Assembly: GCF_008367235.1 (NCBI RefSeq)
Contig: NZ_VTZS01000004.1
Span: 186,001 to 250,000 of the forward strand
Reading direction: 5' to 3'
From: Pareuzebyella sediminis
Lineage (GTDB): Bacteria > Bacteroidota > Bacteroidia > Flavobacteriales > Flavobacteriaceae
Length of the DNA: 64,000 nt
Under the pieces are notes generated by a model. It was not told the DNA's origin, did not search any database, and saw nothing but the letters and a program-made list of their open reading frames with translations. Position numbers and translations under genes: made by a program. How positions within the stretch are numbered: position 1 is the stretch's first letter; each line of letters begins with the position of its first letter. Positions 52,202 to 60,857 of this stretch are shown in pieces.

Positions 52202-52864
52202 TCATTTCCTCTTATCCCCAGCCCTTTTATCAAAAGCAATCAAATTAAACAGTTCACGCATCCGGCTACGGACGCGATTACCATAGCGTTCTTCCAGTTC
52301 TTCGGCATTAAGGTTGGTAGTAGCGTGGGTCTTTATTTTTCGTTTGGTATCGAGATAGAGTTCGTAGCGGGATAAAAGCACTTCACCCATCACATTTAAG
52401 TCCTTACCATAAAAGCGTCCGGCAGGTTCTACGCCCAAATCGTCAAAACAGTAAAATTTAGCATTGCCATATTCCTCGACAGTTTTAAAACCCAAATGAT
52501 TAAAGCTGAAAGTAACATTTCGGCACGGAATCATTTCATAAGGGCGTTGTAAAGGCACAATATGGCGCAACAATTTCATCAAACTGGTCTTACCACAGCC
52601 TACAGGCCCGGAAAGTAGAATACCTTTTTCAATGTCGATGTCATATTTCTCACAGTTGTCCTTGTCTTTGATAAAATATGAACATAGCTTCAACAGAATA
52701 CCCTTATCCTCATCATAAATCCTGAACTTTTTACCAAACAGCAGCTTGCCTTTAGCATTCAAATAAATCAAGATTTTTGGGAAGTCGTACAGTACGCTTT
52801 TCCCATCAAACTTTCCCAGCGAATATTCCACGCCGCCTTCGGTGATTTTAGAGGGGTTGTCCAT
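52202..52864 (-). CDS. DnaC/IstB-like ATP-binding protein of the ICE
   Basis: 220 residues from the ATG at 52864 (MDNPSKITEGGVEYSL); the open frame continues 76 codons upstream but only through the preceding gene's sequence. Walker A is LLSGPVGCGKTSLMKLL, Walker B is KFYCFDDLGVEP, followed by a sensor (THATTNLNAEELEERYGNRVRSRMRELFNLIAFD). It resembles DnaC-type helicase loaders. It overlaps the preceding gene by 17 bases. Probably acts in ICE replication. Confidence 0.82.
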   Translation of the reverse strand: MDNPSKITEGGVEYSLGKFDGKSVLYDFPKILIYLNAKGKLLFGKKFRIYDEDKGILLKLCSYFIKDKDNCEKYDIDIEKGILLSGPVGCGKTSLMKLLRHIVPLQRPYEMIPCRNVTFSFNHLGFKTVEEYGNAKFYCFDDLGVEPAGRFYGKDLNVMGEVLLSRYELYLDTKRKIKTHATTNLNAEELEERYGNRVRSRMRELFNLIAFDKRAGDKRK

Positions 52865-53600
52865 AGTCTTTCGTTTTCGTGGTTCGCAAGTTGTCCTTGA
52901 TTTGGGATGCTTCTTTTTTGTTTGGTTTGTTTTCAGCTTCAAAAAGTTCGGTTCTGTCCATCCAGTTGATAGCCACAGCTCGCCAATCCCGAATCGGTTC
53001 GCCATCGCCTGTTTGCCAATCTCGGTCAGCGTAGTGCTGGTAGAACTTTTCAGCTTCAGCTTTATTAAAATTCTTTTCTTCAAAAAAATCAACTACGGCC
53101 AGACAGTCCTTTGGCTGTTTTATGTAGTTTTCTTGTTTGATATTGTTTGTATTAGATACCAATGCTTGTCCACCTATGGGACGGCGTTGGTACACCGCCT
53201 GTCCATTTTTGGGATGGTGGTGTCCTTCAAGCGGTACACCTCTGGGATAGTACTGTTCCGCAAGCTGTTCTAAAATGGGATTGTACTGTCCCGTAGCTGG
53301 TTCATCACTTGTCCCTAAAATAGACATCTTGATTTTACTGCCCTTGTATGGATTGTTGGACGGGAAATAGGATAGATATTCCCACGAGTGAAGCTCGGTT
53401 ATGCATCTGTGATAGGTAGACTTTGAACCAATCTTGGCAACACGCATCAATTCCCTTCGGTTTACGTAGAATTCATCCATAAAACGGCAACTGTTCCATT
53501 CCTGGAACAGCGCCATATACAGACTGATATGGGTAGGATTTAGGCGGTCATCAAAATAAAACGTTTCAAAAGCCGCATTGAGTAGCTTTATATAGTTCAT
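52848..53600 (-). CDS. Replication-initiation/DnaD-like protein of the ICE
   Basis: About 250 residues from the ATG at 53600 (MNYIKLLNAAFETFYFDDRLNPTHISLYMALFQEWN). The N-terminal part is winged-helix-like (FYVNRRELMRVAKIGSKSTYHRCITELHSWEYLSY). The C-terminal part (VVDFFEEKNFNKAEAEKFYQHYADRDWQTGDGEPIRDWRAVAINWM) is the segment common in phage/ICE proteins that precede DnaC-like loaders. A five-base gap separates it from the HTH gene upstream. Confidence 0.75.
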   Translation of the reverse strand: MNYIKLLNAAFETFYFDDRLNPTHISLYMALFQEWNSCRFMDEFYVNRRELMRVAKIGSKSTYHRCITELHSWEYLSYFPSNNPYKGSKIKMSILGTSDEPATGQYNPILEQLAEQYYPRGVPLEGHHHPKNGQAVYQRRPIGGQALVSNTNNIKQENYIKQPKDCLAVVDFFEEKNFNKAEAEKFYQHYADRDWQTGDGEPIRDWRAVAINWMDRTELFEAENKPNKKEASQIKDNLRTTKTKDYGQPL

Positions 53601-53604
53601 ATTT

Positions 53605-53889
53605 TCAAGAATTAAAACCGTGATGCACACGGTTGGCATCCATTACCTTTTGAATTTCCTCGGCATCATAATAGATGATTCCGCCTACCTTAGTGTATGG
53701 CAAGGTGCCATTGATGCGAAGGTTCTGAAGTGTACCCGGACTCACTTGAAGCAAATCCATTACTTCGGAAGATTTAAGATATTTCTTGATTTTTCCAGAA
53801 GCCTGTTTGGACAAAAGACTTTTGATGTCATCGAGCAATTCCATTTTGAATTCTCGAAGGTCGTCTGTGGTGATAATACTTGTCGGCAT
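53605..53889 (-). CDS. Excisionase-like helix-turn-helix (HTH_17) protein
   Basis: 94 residues. The C-terminal part (KKYLKSSEVMDLLQVSPGTLQNLRINGTLPYTKVGGIIYYDAEEIQKVMDAN) is the HTH_17/MerR-like domain of Bacteroidetes Xis-type proteins. The N-terminus is a short helix. It heads the operon with the replication-like and ATPase genes. Candidate RteC sites lie upstream at 54015-54025 and 54153-54163. It may be an excision factor; no integrase is adjacent. Confidence 0.78.
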   Translation of the reverse strand: MPTSIITTDDLREFKMELLDDIKSLLSKQASGKIKKYLKSSEVMDLLQVSPGTLQNLRINGTLPYTKVGGIIYYDAEEIQKVMDANRVHHGFNS

Positions 53890-54211
53890 ATTAGAACGGT
53901 TTTAAAAGAAAAGGACTATCATAGGTTTAAAATTTTTAATGATAGCCCTTAACCCGATTTGACTTTCGTTCTACAAATTTGATATGTATTATCGGATTTT
54001 CTTCCCCAGTACGACCGTACTACGGTCAAAATTTAACATCTTGAAATTTGGTTTGATTTGGTGTTGTTTAATCGCGTTGATGCCGCAAATTATACTCAAA
54101 TCGAACTAAATTTCATGATAAATAGAAGGAAAACCAAAACACCGTAGGTCAACCGTACTACGGACTTTTTTTAGCATTTTAATTTGATGTATAAAAGGCT
54201 GATAAACATTA
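53890..54211. promoter_or_regulatory. Promoter region of the HTH operon with CCGTA-C-TACGG sites
   Basis: Two identical 11-base inverted repeats CCGTA-C-TACGG occur at 54015-54025 (within the longer palindrome GACCGT-ACT-ACGGTC, 54013-54027) and at 54153-54163. The latter has CCGTAG at 54142-54147 as an outer arm. See the related pair upstream of rteC. No gene is seen in this 320-base gap. Confidence 0.55.
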
Positions 54212-55048
54212 CTATTTCTCGCTTTTATCCATTGCTGAAAGAAGGGAAGTGGACAGCTCATCAAGGAAAAGCGTTCGGCTTTTTTTCCTGTATTTTATGT
54301 CTTGATAGGTTTTATAGATGTCTTTCGGCTCAACATCGAAAATCTGACTTAAATAATCTGAAATTTTAACAATACTCAGATTGTTTTTAGCACCAAGCCC
54401 TTTAGCGTGAAGCGCATAAATAAGTTCCACATAGTCTGTATTGCTGAACGGCCAATGCATTTTTTCGATGTGAGATAAGGAAATCTCATTTCCATTCAAC
54501 CCGTTCTTCAATCTATTTTGCTTGTCCACTAAATATTTGGTTAGGGACTTGTAGGCATTGTATTTGCCGAGCAACATATCTCTTGCTGTACAGAATTCCG
54601 GGTCTTGAAAGTAGAATTTGGAAAGTGTGATATGATACCCATTGAGATAATCACGAGTGTAATATTCTTTGTCAAAATGCGTCTGCCCTGATTCAATGTA
54701 TCTTCCGAAGTCCAAATTATAGAGAAAGAATCGATTGAGTTTGTTGCTTTTTTTTTTGATGGATTTAAGCTGACTTTTTAAGTCGATTTTCGGGAACTGG
54801 ATTTCAAACGAATGGATTTCGGAATAGTAGATTAACTCAACGAGAGGAACTTGTTTAGTTACTTTAAAAAAATGGATTTCGTCTTGAATGGATTTGAAGC
54901 CTTGCGACAGGACCTCTTTTTTAAGTGTGCTTAATGAATCACGGCAGAGCCCAATGGAACGGTGTGCCCTTTCAAGGATGCTCTCGTTTTGAAGTTTTAT
55001 ATCATCAAGTTCTTTTTTTAGTCGCTGTGTTAATAATTGAAAGTCCAT
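54212..55048 (-). CDS. rteC: RteC-family regulator of conjugative element excision/transfer
   Basis: 278 residues. The N-terminal part is a long helical region. EKEYYTRDYLNGYHITLSKFYFQDPEFCTARDMLLGKYNAYKSLTKYL and the C-terminal MHWPFSNTDYVELIYALHAKGLGAKNN...IFDVEPKDIYKTYQDIKYRKKSRTLFLDEL are the RteC signature (winged-helix-like end). In CTnDOT-type elements RteC activates the excision operon. Here the HTH operon lies downstream on the same strand. Paired CCGTA-N6-TACGG sites lie upstream of the gene. Confidence 0.85.
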   Translation of the reverse strand: MDFQLLTQRLKKELDDIKLQNESILERAHRSIGLCRDSLSTLKKEVLSQGFKSIQDEIHFFKVTKQVPLVELIYYSEIHSFEIQFPKIDLKSQLKSIKKKSNKLNRFFLYNLDFGRYIESGQTHFDKEYYTRDYLNGYHITLSKFYFQDPEFCTARDMLLGKYNAYKSLTKYLVDKQNRLKNGLNGNEISLSHIEKMHWPFSNTDYVELIYALHAKGLGAKNNLSIVKISDYLSQIFDVEPKDIYKTYQDIKYRKKSRTLFLDELSTSLLSAMDKSEK

Positions 55049-55235
55049 AAGTAGGTGTATTTTGATATGAAACCATAGAAATGGGATTTAGTTGATGTGG
55101 TTGGTTAGATGATATCATAGTCCTGCAAAATGATATAAATGAATGCCACAGGTCATTAAATTTGTGGCTCATTGGTGTATTTTCTGGAACTCTCACTAAA
55201 ATAATTTTACTTCGTAAACGTACAAGGAAAACTTG

Positions 55236-55273
55236 CCGTATTTAATTACGGAACGAGCCGTATTTTTCTACGG
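55236..55273. promoter_or_regulatory. Two CCGTA-N6-TACGG inverted repeats upstream of rteC
   Basis: Sites at 55236-55251 and 55258-55273, starts 22 bases apart (about two helical turns). The same half-sites with 1-base spacing occur before the HTH operon. They lie between rteC and the LuxR-type gene in a 275-base gap. Confidence 0.55.
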
Positions 55274-55323
55274 AAACCCTGTGAGACACTGAATATGCTA
55301 AGGTCTTCAGAGAGGAAATTTAA

Positions 55324-56238
55324 TTATCTTTTTTTACGAAATCGCTTTAAGAATTCACGACGGTTCTTCACACCCGTTTTCTTGAAGATGTTTGAGGCGT
55401 GTTTTGATACGGTGCTTTCGGCAATGAACAGTTCCTCAGCAATTTTCTTATAACTAAGATTACTAAGGATGGATAGCGCAACTTCAATTTCCCTTCTGGT
55501 TAAATCCTCATAGATTATCTTGCGCTCTACAGATTCCTCGCGCTGTTTTTTCTTCAGGGCAAATACTTCATACATTCGGGTATTGTTTTCCAAAAAGTAT
55601 AGATACCTATCTACTTCAATGGCTGTAATGGCAAAGAAGGCCAAGTTCATTACAGTAAAGGTTATGCATTGATAATCACCTATTACGGTGCAGATGGGTA
55701 ACAGGGCTATACTTGCTACACTCACCATAGATAATTTGTTTCGCCTTAAAATAAAGGCATTCGGGTTGCTCGGATTTGAAATACGACGATAGAAAATGAT
55801 GAGAAATACAAATGCTATTATGGATATGGGAATAGTAAAAAGAAAGCGAGCCGCATCTAACGAATCGGTCAAAAAATAAGGCATCAAAAAAAGAACTACA
55901 TAGCTTCCACTTGCTAAAAATGCGAGATTTTTAATAGATGAATTGAATTTCAATACGACGATGTCATATTCTTTATAGAGGTAATAAACGATGTAAACGC
56001 ATAATGCAATTGCCACACTATACGTTATGATATATTGAAGTATGAATGGTCCCGGAAAGTTATCTATGGGTAAAAATCCGCCCGTGACATTGTACACAAT
56101 AAAAAGGATGCCCAGATATAAAAACCGTCGAAGGCTACTTCGTGTATTCCTTCTTGAAAAGTAAAAAGTGAGCAATACAATGACCGTATCTATTAAAAGA
56201 TAGAAGAACGTTGTCCAATGTATTGACGTGCCGAACAT
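55324..56238 (-). CDS. Membrane protein with LuxR-type helix-turn-helix
   Basis: 304 residues. About seven membrane helices fill the first ~200 residues. A short linker (YEVFALKKKQREESVERKIIYED) follows, and then a LuxR/GerE HTH (LTRREIEVALSILSNLSYKKIAEELFIAESTVSKHASNIFKKTGVKNRREFLKRF) at the C-terminus. Such proteins sense a membrane or external signal and bind DNA while anchored. The target genes are unknown; the rteC and metal-resistance genes are neighbours. It starts 5 bases after the asparaginase-like gene. Confidence 0.8.
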   Translation of the reverse strand: MFGTSIHWTTFFYLLIDTVIVLLTFYFSRRNTRSSLRRFLYLGILFIVYNVTGGFLPIDNFPGPFILQYIITYSVAIALCVYIVYYLYKEYDIVVLKFNSSIKNLAFLASGSYVVLFLMPYFLTDSLDAARFLFTIPISIIAFVFLIIFYRRISNPSNPNAFILRRNKLSMVSVASIALLPICTVIGDYQCITFTVMNLAFFAITAIEVDRYLYFLENNTRMYEVFALKKKQREESVERKIIYEDLTRREIEVALSILSNLSYKKIAEELFIAESTVSKHASNIFKKTGVKNRREFLKRFRKKR

Positions 56239-56243
56239 TTACA

Positions 56244-56732
56244 TTACTGGTCATTGCGCTCAAATTTGTTGGTTTCTAAATTCTTTGAAACGTTGTTCCA
56301 ATTGAAAATCTGTCCGTTCATAGCAATATAAACATCCGGTTTTAGAAGCTGTAATGAGCTCAGTGCATAGCCTAAATTAAATGGTGCATCTGTCTCTGCA
56401 GATGAACCTAAAATGAAAGACCCAACCAGTACGATGGTTTTATTCAGGTTGAGTTTTCCGATATATTTTGCGGTATCTTCCATTGTGAAAGTACCGTGAG
56501 TTATCAAAATCTTTGTCGCAGCAGATTCCTTAATCTTGCAAACCAACTGCGCTCTGTCCTCATCTGTGATGGCTCTGCTATCCTTTTTGAACACACTTTC
56601 AATGGTGTAATCAAAGTCTATATTGGCTTTCTCAAGAAAACCTTGAATCGTGACATTTGATTGGGTTACACCTTTTCCGTCCACATAATCCAGTCCTTCG
56701 ATGGTGCCGCCTGTTGTAAGAATATGTATCAT
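56244..56732 (-). CDS. Asparaginase-like N-domain protein (short)
   Basis: 162 residues cover only the first domain of a type I/II asparaginase (family ~330). HILTTGGTIEG at the start and ILITHGTFTMEDTAKYIG give the two threonine motifs, and FILGSSAETDAPFNLGYALSSLQ completes the domain. The C-terminal domain is missing, as in the single-domain proteins of Bacteroidetes mobile elements. Probably not a full asparaginase; function unknown. It precedes the LuxR-type membrane gene. Confidence 0.75.
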   Translation of the reverse strand: MIHILTTGGTIEGLDYVDGKGVTQSNVTIQGFLEKANIDFDYTIESVFKKDSRAITDEDRAQLVCKIKESAATKILITHGTFTMEDTAKYIGKLNLNKTIVLVGSFILGSSAETDAPFNLGYALSSLQLLKPDVYIAMNGQIFNWNNVSKNLETNKFERNDQ

Positions 56733-56819
56733 AAAATAGGACTTGTTGTGACCTATAAAGATAGCAGATTTTTACCGGTAAATATTAAATAACATCGCAT
56801 TAAAGACTTGGAAAGAATA

Positions 56820-58787
56820 TCATTCCCACTTCTTTTTCTGCAACCGCACAGCATTAAAGATTGCCAATAATGCTACCCCAACATCGGCAAAAACAGCTTC
56901 CCACATTGATGCCAAACCACCAGCCCCAAGGATAAGGACGATTACCTTCACACCAAATGCCAGACCTATGTTTTGCCAAACTATCTTTCGGGTGGAACGA
57001 CCGATTTTGACCGCTCTCGCTATCTTGCTCGGTTGGTCAGTCTGGATGATAACATCCGCCGTTTCGATGGCCACATCGCTACCCAAACCACCCATTGCGA
57101 TACCTACATCGCTTGCAGCAAGTACGGGGGCATCATTGATACCGTCGCCCATAAAGGCTACAGTCGTATAAGGTTGTTTTTTGAGTTTCTCGACTTCGTT
57201 CAGTTTATCTTCCGGTAGCAGACCACCTTTCGCCCAATCGATATTCAATTCTTCAGACACCTGTTGGGTAATGGAATCCTTGTCGCCCGAGAGCATTATG
57301 ATTTTAGAGATACCCGCCTCTCGTATCTGATTGATGGCTTGGTGTGCATCTTCCTTGAGTTCATCGGCAATGGTTACATATCCGGCAAACTTTTTATCGA
57401 TGGCTACCATTACTATGGATTCGACTATAGTATCGGTTTCAGAGGGGACTTCGATGCTATTAGAAACCATCAAAGCTTTATTGCCCACTAATACCTGCTT
57501 TCCATTGACCGTACCTTTCAGTCCCTTTCCAGCAACTTCGGAAACTTCGGTTGCTTCAAAATCGGCACCATCGGCCTTATATTCCAGTATCGCTTTTGCA
57601 ATGGGATGGGTGGATTGTTTTTCCATCGCCATCAGGTATTGCATAAATTCCGCTTCTGCAAAATTGGATTTATTGACCACTTCCTTAATCTTGAAGACCC
57701 CTTTGGTAACTGTACCCGTTTTGTCCATTACCACGGTATTTACCTTGGTAATCGCATCGAGAAAGGACGCACCTTTGAACAAAATCCCGTTGCGGGATGC
57801 CGCACCTAATCCGCCAAAATAGCCCAAGGGAATGGATATGACCAAGGCACAGGGACAGGAAATTACCAAGAAGATCAGAGCGCGGTAGAGCCAATCCCTA
57901 AACACATAATCGTCCACGAAGAAATAGGGCAAAAACGTCAGTCCGATGGCAAGGAAAACCACGATGGGTGTATAAATTCTGGCGAATTTTCTAATGAACA
58001 GCTCCGTTTTAGATTTTCGGGCGGTAGCGTTCTGAACCATATCCAAGATTCGGGCGATGGAACTGTCCTTAAATTCTTTGGTAGTCTTTACTTCAATGAC
58101 CCCATCCAAGTTGATGCTTCCTGCATAGATTTTTTCGCTCTTGGCAATGGTATCGGGTTTGCTTTCACCGGTAATGGCAGCCGTGTTCAGCGATGCTTTT
58201 TCTGAAAGTAAAATGCCGTCCAAAGGAATTTTTTCGCCTACGCGAACCTGAATTCTTTCACCAATCTCGACCGTTTCGGGATTGACCGAAACAAAATCCT
58301 CATTTCTATAAACCAATGCTTCATCGGGTCGCGCATCCAAAAGTGCCTTTATATTTCCCTTCGCCCTATTTACCGCAGCGTTCTGGAAGAGTTCGCCCAC
58401 GGCATAAAATAGCATTACGGCCACACCCTCGGGATATTCGCCTATGGCAAATGCCCCCAAGGTGGCAATGGACATCAAGAAAAATTCCGTAAAGAAATCA
58501 CCGTTCCTGATACTGTTCCAGCCTTCTTTAATTACAGGAAACCCAACGGGAATGTAAGCTACAGTGTACCAAATAATCCGCACCCAGCCCCTGAAGAATG
58601 GGAACGTATCGAAATAATCTATGGCAATGCCCGTAATCAGCATTAAAAAGCTGAAAATGGCGGGCAAGTAGGTCTTAAAATTGGATACCTCTGCGGCACT
58701 GCTATGGTTATGTCCGTCATCGTGACTGTGCTCACCTTGATGTTCTTTCGGGTCTAAATCCCGTAAGTTTACTTTTTTCTTTTTCAT
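56820..58787 (-). CDS. Heavy-metal P-type ATPase (Zn/Cd/Co-type)
   Basis: 655 residues. His-rich N-terminus (EHQGEHSHDDGHNHSS), no CxxC HMA domain, about eight membrane segments, TGES actuator motif (AAITGESKPDT), SCPCALVISIPLG (CPC metal site in helix 6), DKTGTVTKG phosphorylation motif and GDGINDAPVLAASDVG. CPC plus the His-rich end fits ZntA/CadA-like exporters of divalent metals. It overlaps the DUF3703 gene by four bases. Confidence 0.9.
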   Translation of the reverse strand: MKKKKVNLRDLDPKEHQGEHSHDDGHNHSSAAEVSNFKTYLPAIFSFLMLITGIAIDYFDTFPFFRGWVRIIWYTVAYIPVGFPVIKEGWNSIRNGDFFTEFFLMSIATLGAFAIGEYPEGVAVMLFYAVGELFQNAAVNRAKGNIKALLDARPDEALVYRNEDFVSVNPETVEIGERIQVRVGEKIPLDGILLSEKASLNTAAITGESKPDTIAKSEKIYAGSINLDGVIEVKTTKEFKDSSIARILDMVQNATARKSKTELFIRKFARIYTPIVVFLAIGLTFLPYFFVDDYVFRDWLYRALIFLVISCPCALVISIPLGYFGGLGAASRNGILFKGASFLDAITKVNTVVMDKTGTVTKGVFKIKEVVNKSNFAEAEFMQYLMAMEKQSTHPIAKAILEYKADGADFEATEVSEVAGKGLKGTVNGKQVLVGNKALMVSNSIEVPSETDTIVESIVMVAIDKKFAGYVTIADELKEDAHQAINQIREAGISKIIMLSGDKDSITQQVSEELNIDWAKGGLLPEDKLNEVEKLKKQPYTTVAFMGDGINDAPVLAASDVGIAMGGLGSDVAIETADVIIQTDQPSKIARAVKIGRSTRKIVWQNIGLAFGVKVIVLILGAGGLASMWEAVFADVGVALLAIFNAVRLQKKKWE

Positions 58788-59158
58788 TGCGTTTTTCGGT
58801 ATTTATTTAAAATTTTGGCTATGTCTTCGGGCATTTCCATTCTTTTCAATGGTGGCACATCGCTTCCACCGGTATTTCCAATGGGTACGTGGTCGATAAA
58901 TGATTTCCAACCACCAACCAAAAGTCGCAACACCTGACCCAGAACTTCTTTTGTGTTTCGCTGGCGTAACCCGAATTTTAACATTGACCAATGGGTATAG
59001 GTATGTTCCAACGGGTAGGATTGACCGAGAATATGGGAACGTTCAAGGTGATGCCAAGCTTGGGATGAATTTCCACTATGTAATGAAGAACGATATAGGT
59101 TCAGTTCATCTAAATAAAATGCTCTAAGGCCTATTGGTATGGTGGTATTAAATTTCAT
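58784..59158 (-). CDS. DUF3703 family protein
   Basis: 124 residues. FYLDELNLYRSSLHSGNSSQAWHHLERSHILGQSYPLEHTYTHWSMLKFGLRQRNTKEVLGQVLRLLVGGWKSFIDHVPIGNTGGSDV is the DUF3703 pattern. The family is frequently next to metal transporters; function is unknown, though several conserved His could bind metal. Overlaps the P-type ATPase gene by 4 bases. Confidence 0.83.
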   Translation of the reverse strand: MKFNTTIPIGLRAFYLDELNLYRSSLHSGNSSQAWHHLERSHILGQSYPLEHTYTHWSMLKFGLRQRNTKEVLGQVLRLLVGGWKSFIDHVPIGNTGGSDVPPLKRMEMPEDIAKILNKYRKTQ

Positions 59159-59217
59159 TATTTATTATTCATTTTTAAAGTGCAAGGTATGTATCTGACC
59201 TATGCAACGGAAGTGCA

Positions 59218-59634
59218 TTATTGTCCGCTGCATTTGTCACAAATACCCTTCAGTACCAAATTGGCATCCTCTGCCACAAAGCCTTCTGGCAGATTGATAT
59301 GTGGAATCTTATGTTCGGTCAGGCAAACGGTCTCATCGCAATTGTTACAATGGAAATGCAGGTGCAAATCTTGTTCAAGGTTACAATCGCAACCAGGCTC
59401 ACAAAGTGCATATTTTTGTATGCCTGTACCATCATCTATTTGGTGCACAATTTTCTTTTCTTCAAAGGTGCGCAACGTTCTATATAAAGTCGTACGCTCT
59501 GCTTTCGCGAAAGCGGCTTCAATATCTGTCAATGATATGGCTACTTCCTTTTCTGCCAAATATTTATAAATCAATAACCGCATCGCCGTCGGGCGAACGC
59601 CATTTTCAGTGAGTCTTTGTTCTATTTTTTTCAT
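59218..59634 (-). CDS. Fur-family metalloregulator of the metal-resistance operon
   Basis: 138 residues. N-terminal winged helix (GVRPTAMRLLIYKYLAEKEVAISLTDIEAAF, RTTLYRTLRTFEEKKIVHQI). The C-terminal dimer domain is rich in Cys/His: LCEPGCDCNLEQDLHLHFHCNNCDETVCL and ICDKCSGQ (two CxxC-type zinc sites). It resembles Zur-like members. Probably senses zinc or a similar divalent metal and controls the operon it sits in. Confidence 0.85.
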   Translation of the reverse strand: MKKIEQRLTENGVRPTAMRLLIYKYLAEKEVAISLTDIEAAFAKAERTTLYRTLRTFEEKKIVHQIDDGTGIQKYALCEPGCDCNLEQDLHLHFHCNNCDETVCLTEHKIPHINLPEGFVAEDANLVLKGICDKCSGQ

Positions 59635-59650
59635 TTTATAATTGTCTGTA

Positions 59651-60853
59651 TTAATGTCCGTGTTCTTCCGCTTCGCCCTTTTTTAGTTCCGCCATTAGGT
59701 AGTAGGCGTTGTTATAGGCGTATTGTGTGTTCGGTTCTTGTTCGCTCAAAAAATCAATGGCAATCCAATCGCCATCGTGGGTGCCTTTGGTGATTTCAAT
59801 GGGTTTGAATGACCAATCGTCACCTTCCTTTTCTGCCGAGAATACAAAGAATCTCTCGCCATCGGCTGCTATGGCAGCTTCGGGCATCGCCTTAGTTTGT
59901 GTATTTTCCGTTTGGATGCGCCCCTGAATGTACATCCCGGGAATCAGGTTGCCTTCCTTGTTCTCGATTTCAGCGTGTACGTGAATAGCCTTCGGATTTT
60001 GTTCAAAGGTCTTTCCTACGGAATAGATTTCGGCAGTCAGTTCCTTTCCGGGAATGGACTGTACATTGAAAACCACTTTTTGCCCTTCTTTCACCTTATG
60101 GACATCCTTTTCGAAAACCATCAAATCTGCGTGTACGTGATGGGTGTCCACAATTTCCATAAGGTCGGTCTGTGGTTCTACGTACTGCCCAGTCTTAATT
60201 TCTACTTTTTGGACGAATCCTTCAATGGGGCTTCTAAGAGATACACGCTGATAAATTGTACCGTTTCTTACGCCTGGTGCGCTGATACTCAACTGTTGCA
60301 GTTGCGCCTCAAGACCTTTTACCATACTTCGGGATGCCTGGTATTCGGCTTCTGCCTTTTGAAAATTGGCACCGCTGCCGACACCTGCATCGTACAGGGT
60401 TTTTTGCCGCTCATATTCCTTTTTAAGAAATTGACTATTACTGAAAGCATTGAGGTAATCCGTTTGTTTCTCGATGATATTGGGGTGGGACAGATAGGCG
60501 ACCGTTTGCCCCTTATTAACCTTATCACCCTCGATAACTTCGATGGATACCACGTTGGCACCTACTACCGTTGTGATGGTGGCCTCGTTCTGAGGTGGGA
60601 CTTCCAACTGCCCGTTGGCTTGCACATAACCGCTCATATTCCGCATTTGCAGGGTGTCGATTTCCATTTGTAGTGCATCGAACTGTTTAGCTGTGAGCAT
60701 TACTTCCTCGGCTTCACCCTCGGAATGTTCTTTTTCCATTTCCAGATTGGCATTTTTATTCCCTGCGGTTTCTTTGTTGGAATCGCCACAAGCGGTCAAC
60801 GCCAAAAGCATCGCCAACAAACCAATAGCTGTGTATTTTGATAGATTCTTCAT
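59651..60853 (-). CDS. RND efflux periplasmic adaptor (CusB/CzcB-like)
   Basis: About 400 residues from the ATG at 60853 (MKNLSKYTAIGLLAMLLALTAC), a lipoprotein signal. Adaptor features: barrel-sandwich/lipoyl strands (TVVGANVVSIEVIEGDKVNKGQTVAYLSHP ... SPIEGFVQKVEIKTGQYVEPQTDLMEIVD), a coiled-coil hairpin (~125-190) and a beta-barrel (PKAIHVHAEIENKEGNLIPGMYIQGRI). It connects the inner-membrane pump with the outer-membrane channel, both in the fused gene upstream. Confidence 0.88.
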   Translation of the reverse strand: MKNLSKYTAIGLLAMLLALTACGDSNKETAGNKNANLEMEKEHSEGEAEEVMLTAKQFDALQMEIDTLQMRNMSGYVQANGQLEVPPQNEATITTVVGANVVSIEVIEGDKVNKGQTVAYLSHPNIIEKQTDYLNAFSNSQFLKKEYERQKTLYDAGVGSGANFQKAEAEYQASRSMVKGLEAQLQQLSISAPGVRNGTIYQRVSLRSPIEGFVQKVEIKTGQYVEPQTDLMEIVDTHHVHADLMVFEKDVHKVKEGQKVVFNVQSIPGKELTAEIYSVGKTFEQNPKAIHVHAEIENKEGNLIPGMYIQGRIQTENTQTKAMPEAAIAADGERFFVFSAEKEGDDWSFKPIEITKGTHDGDWIAIDFLSEQEPNTQYAYNNAYYLMAELKKGEAEEHGH

Positions 60854-60857
60854 TTTA

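Noticed and set aside
57331-57822. 163-codon plus-strand frame inside the P-type ATPase
   Set aside because: Antisense shadow of a well-supported gene.
59897-60673. 258-codon plus-strand frame inside the adaptor gene
   Set aside because: Antisense shadow of the CusB-like gene; no domain and unusual composition.
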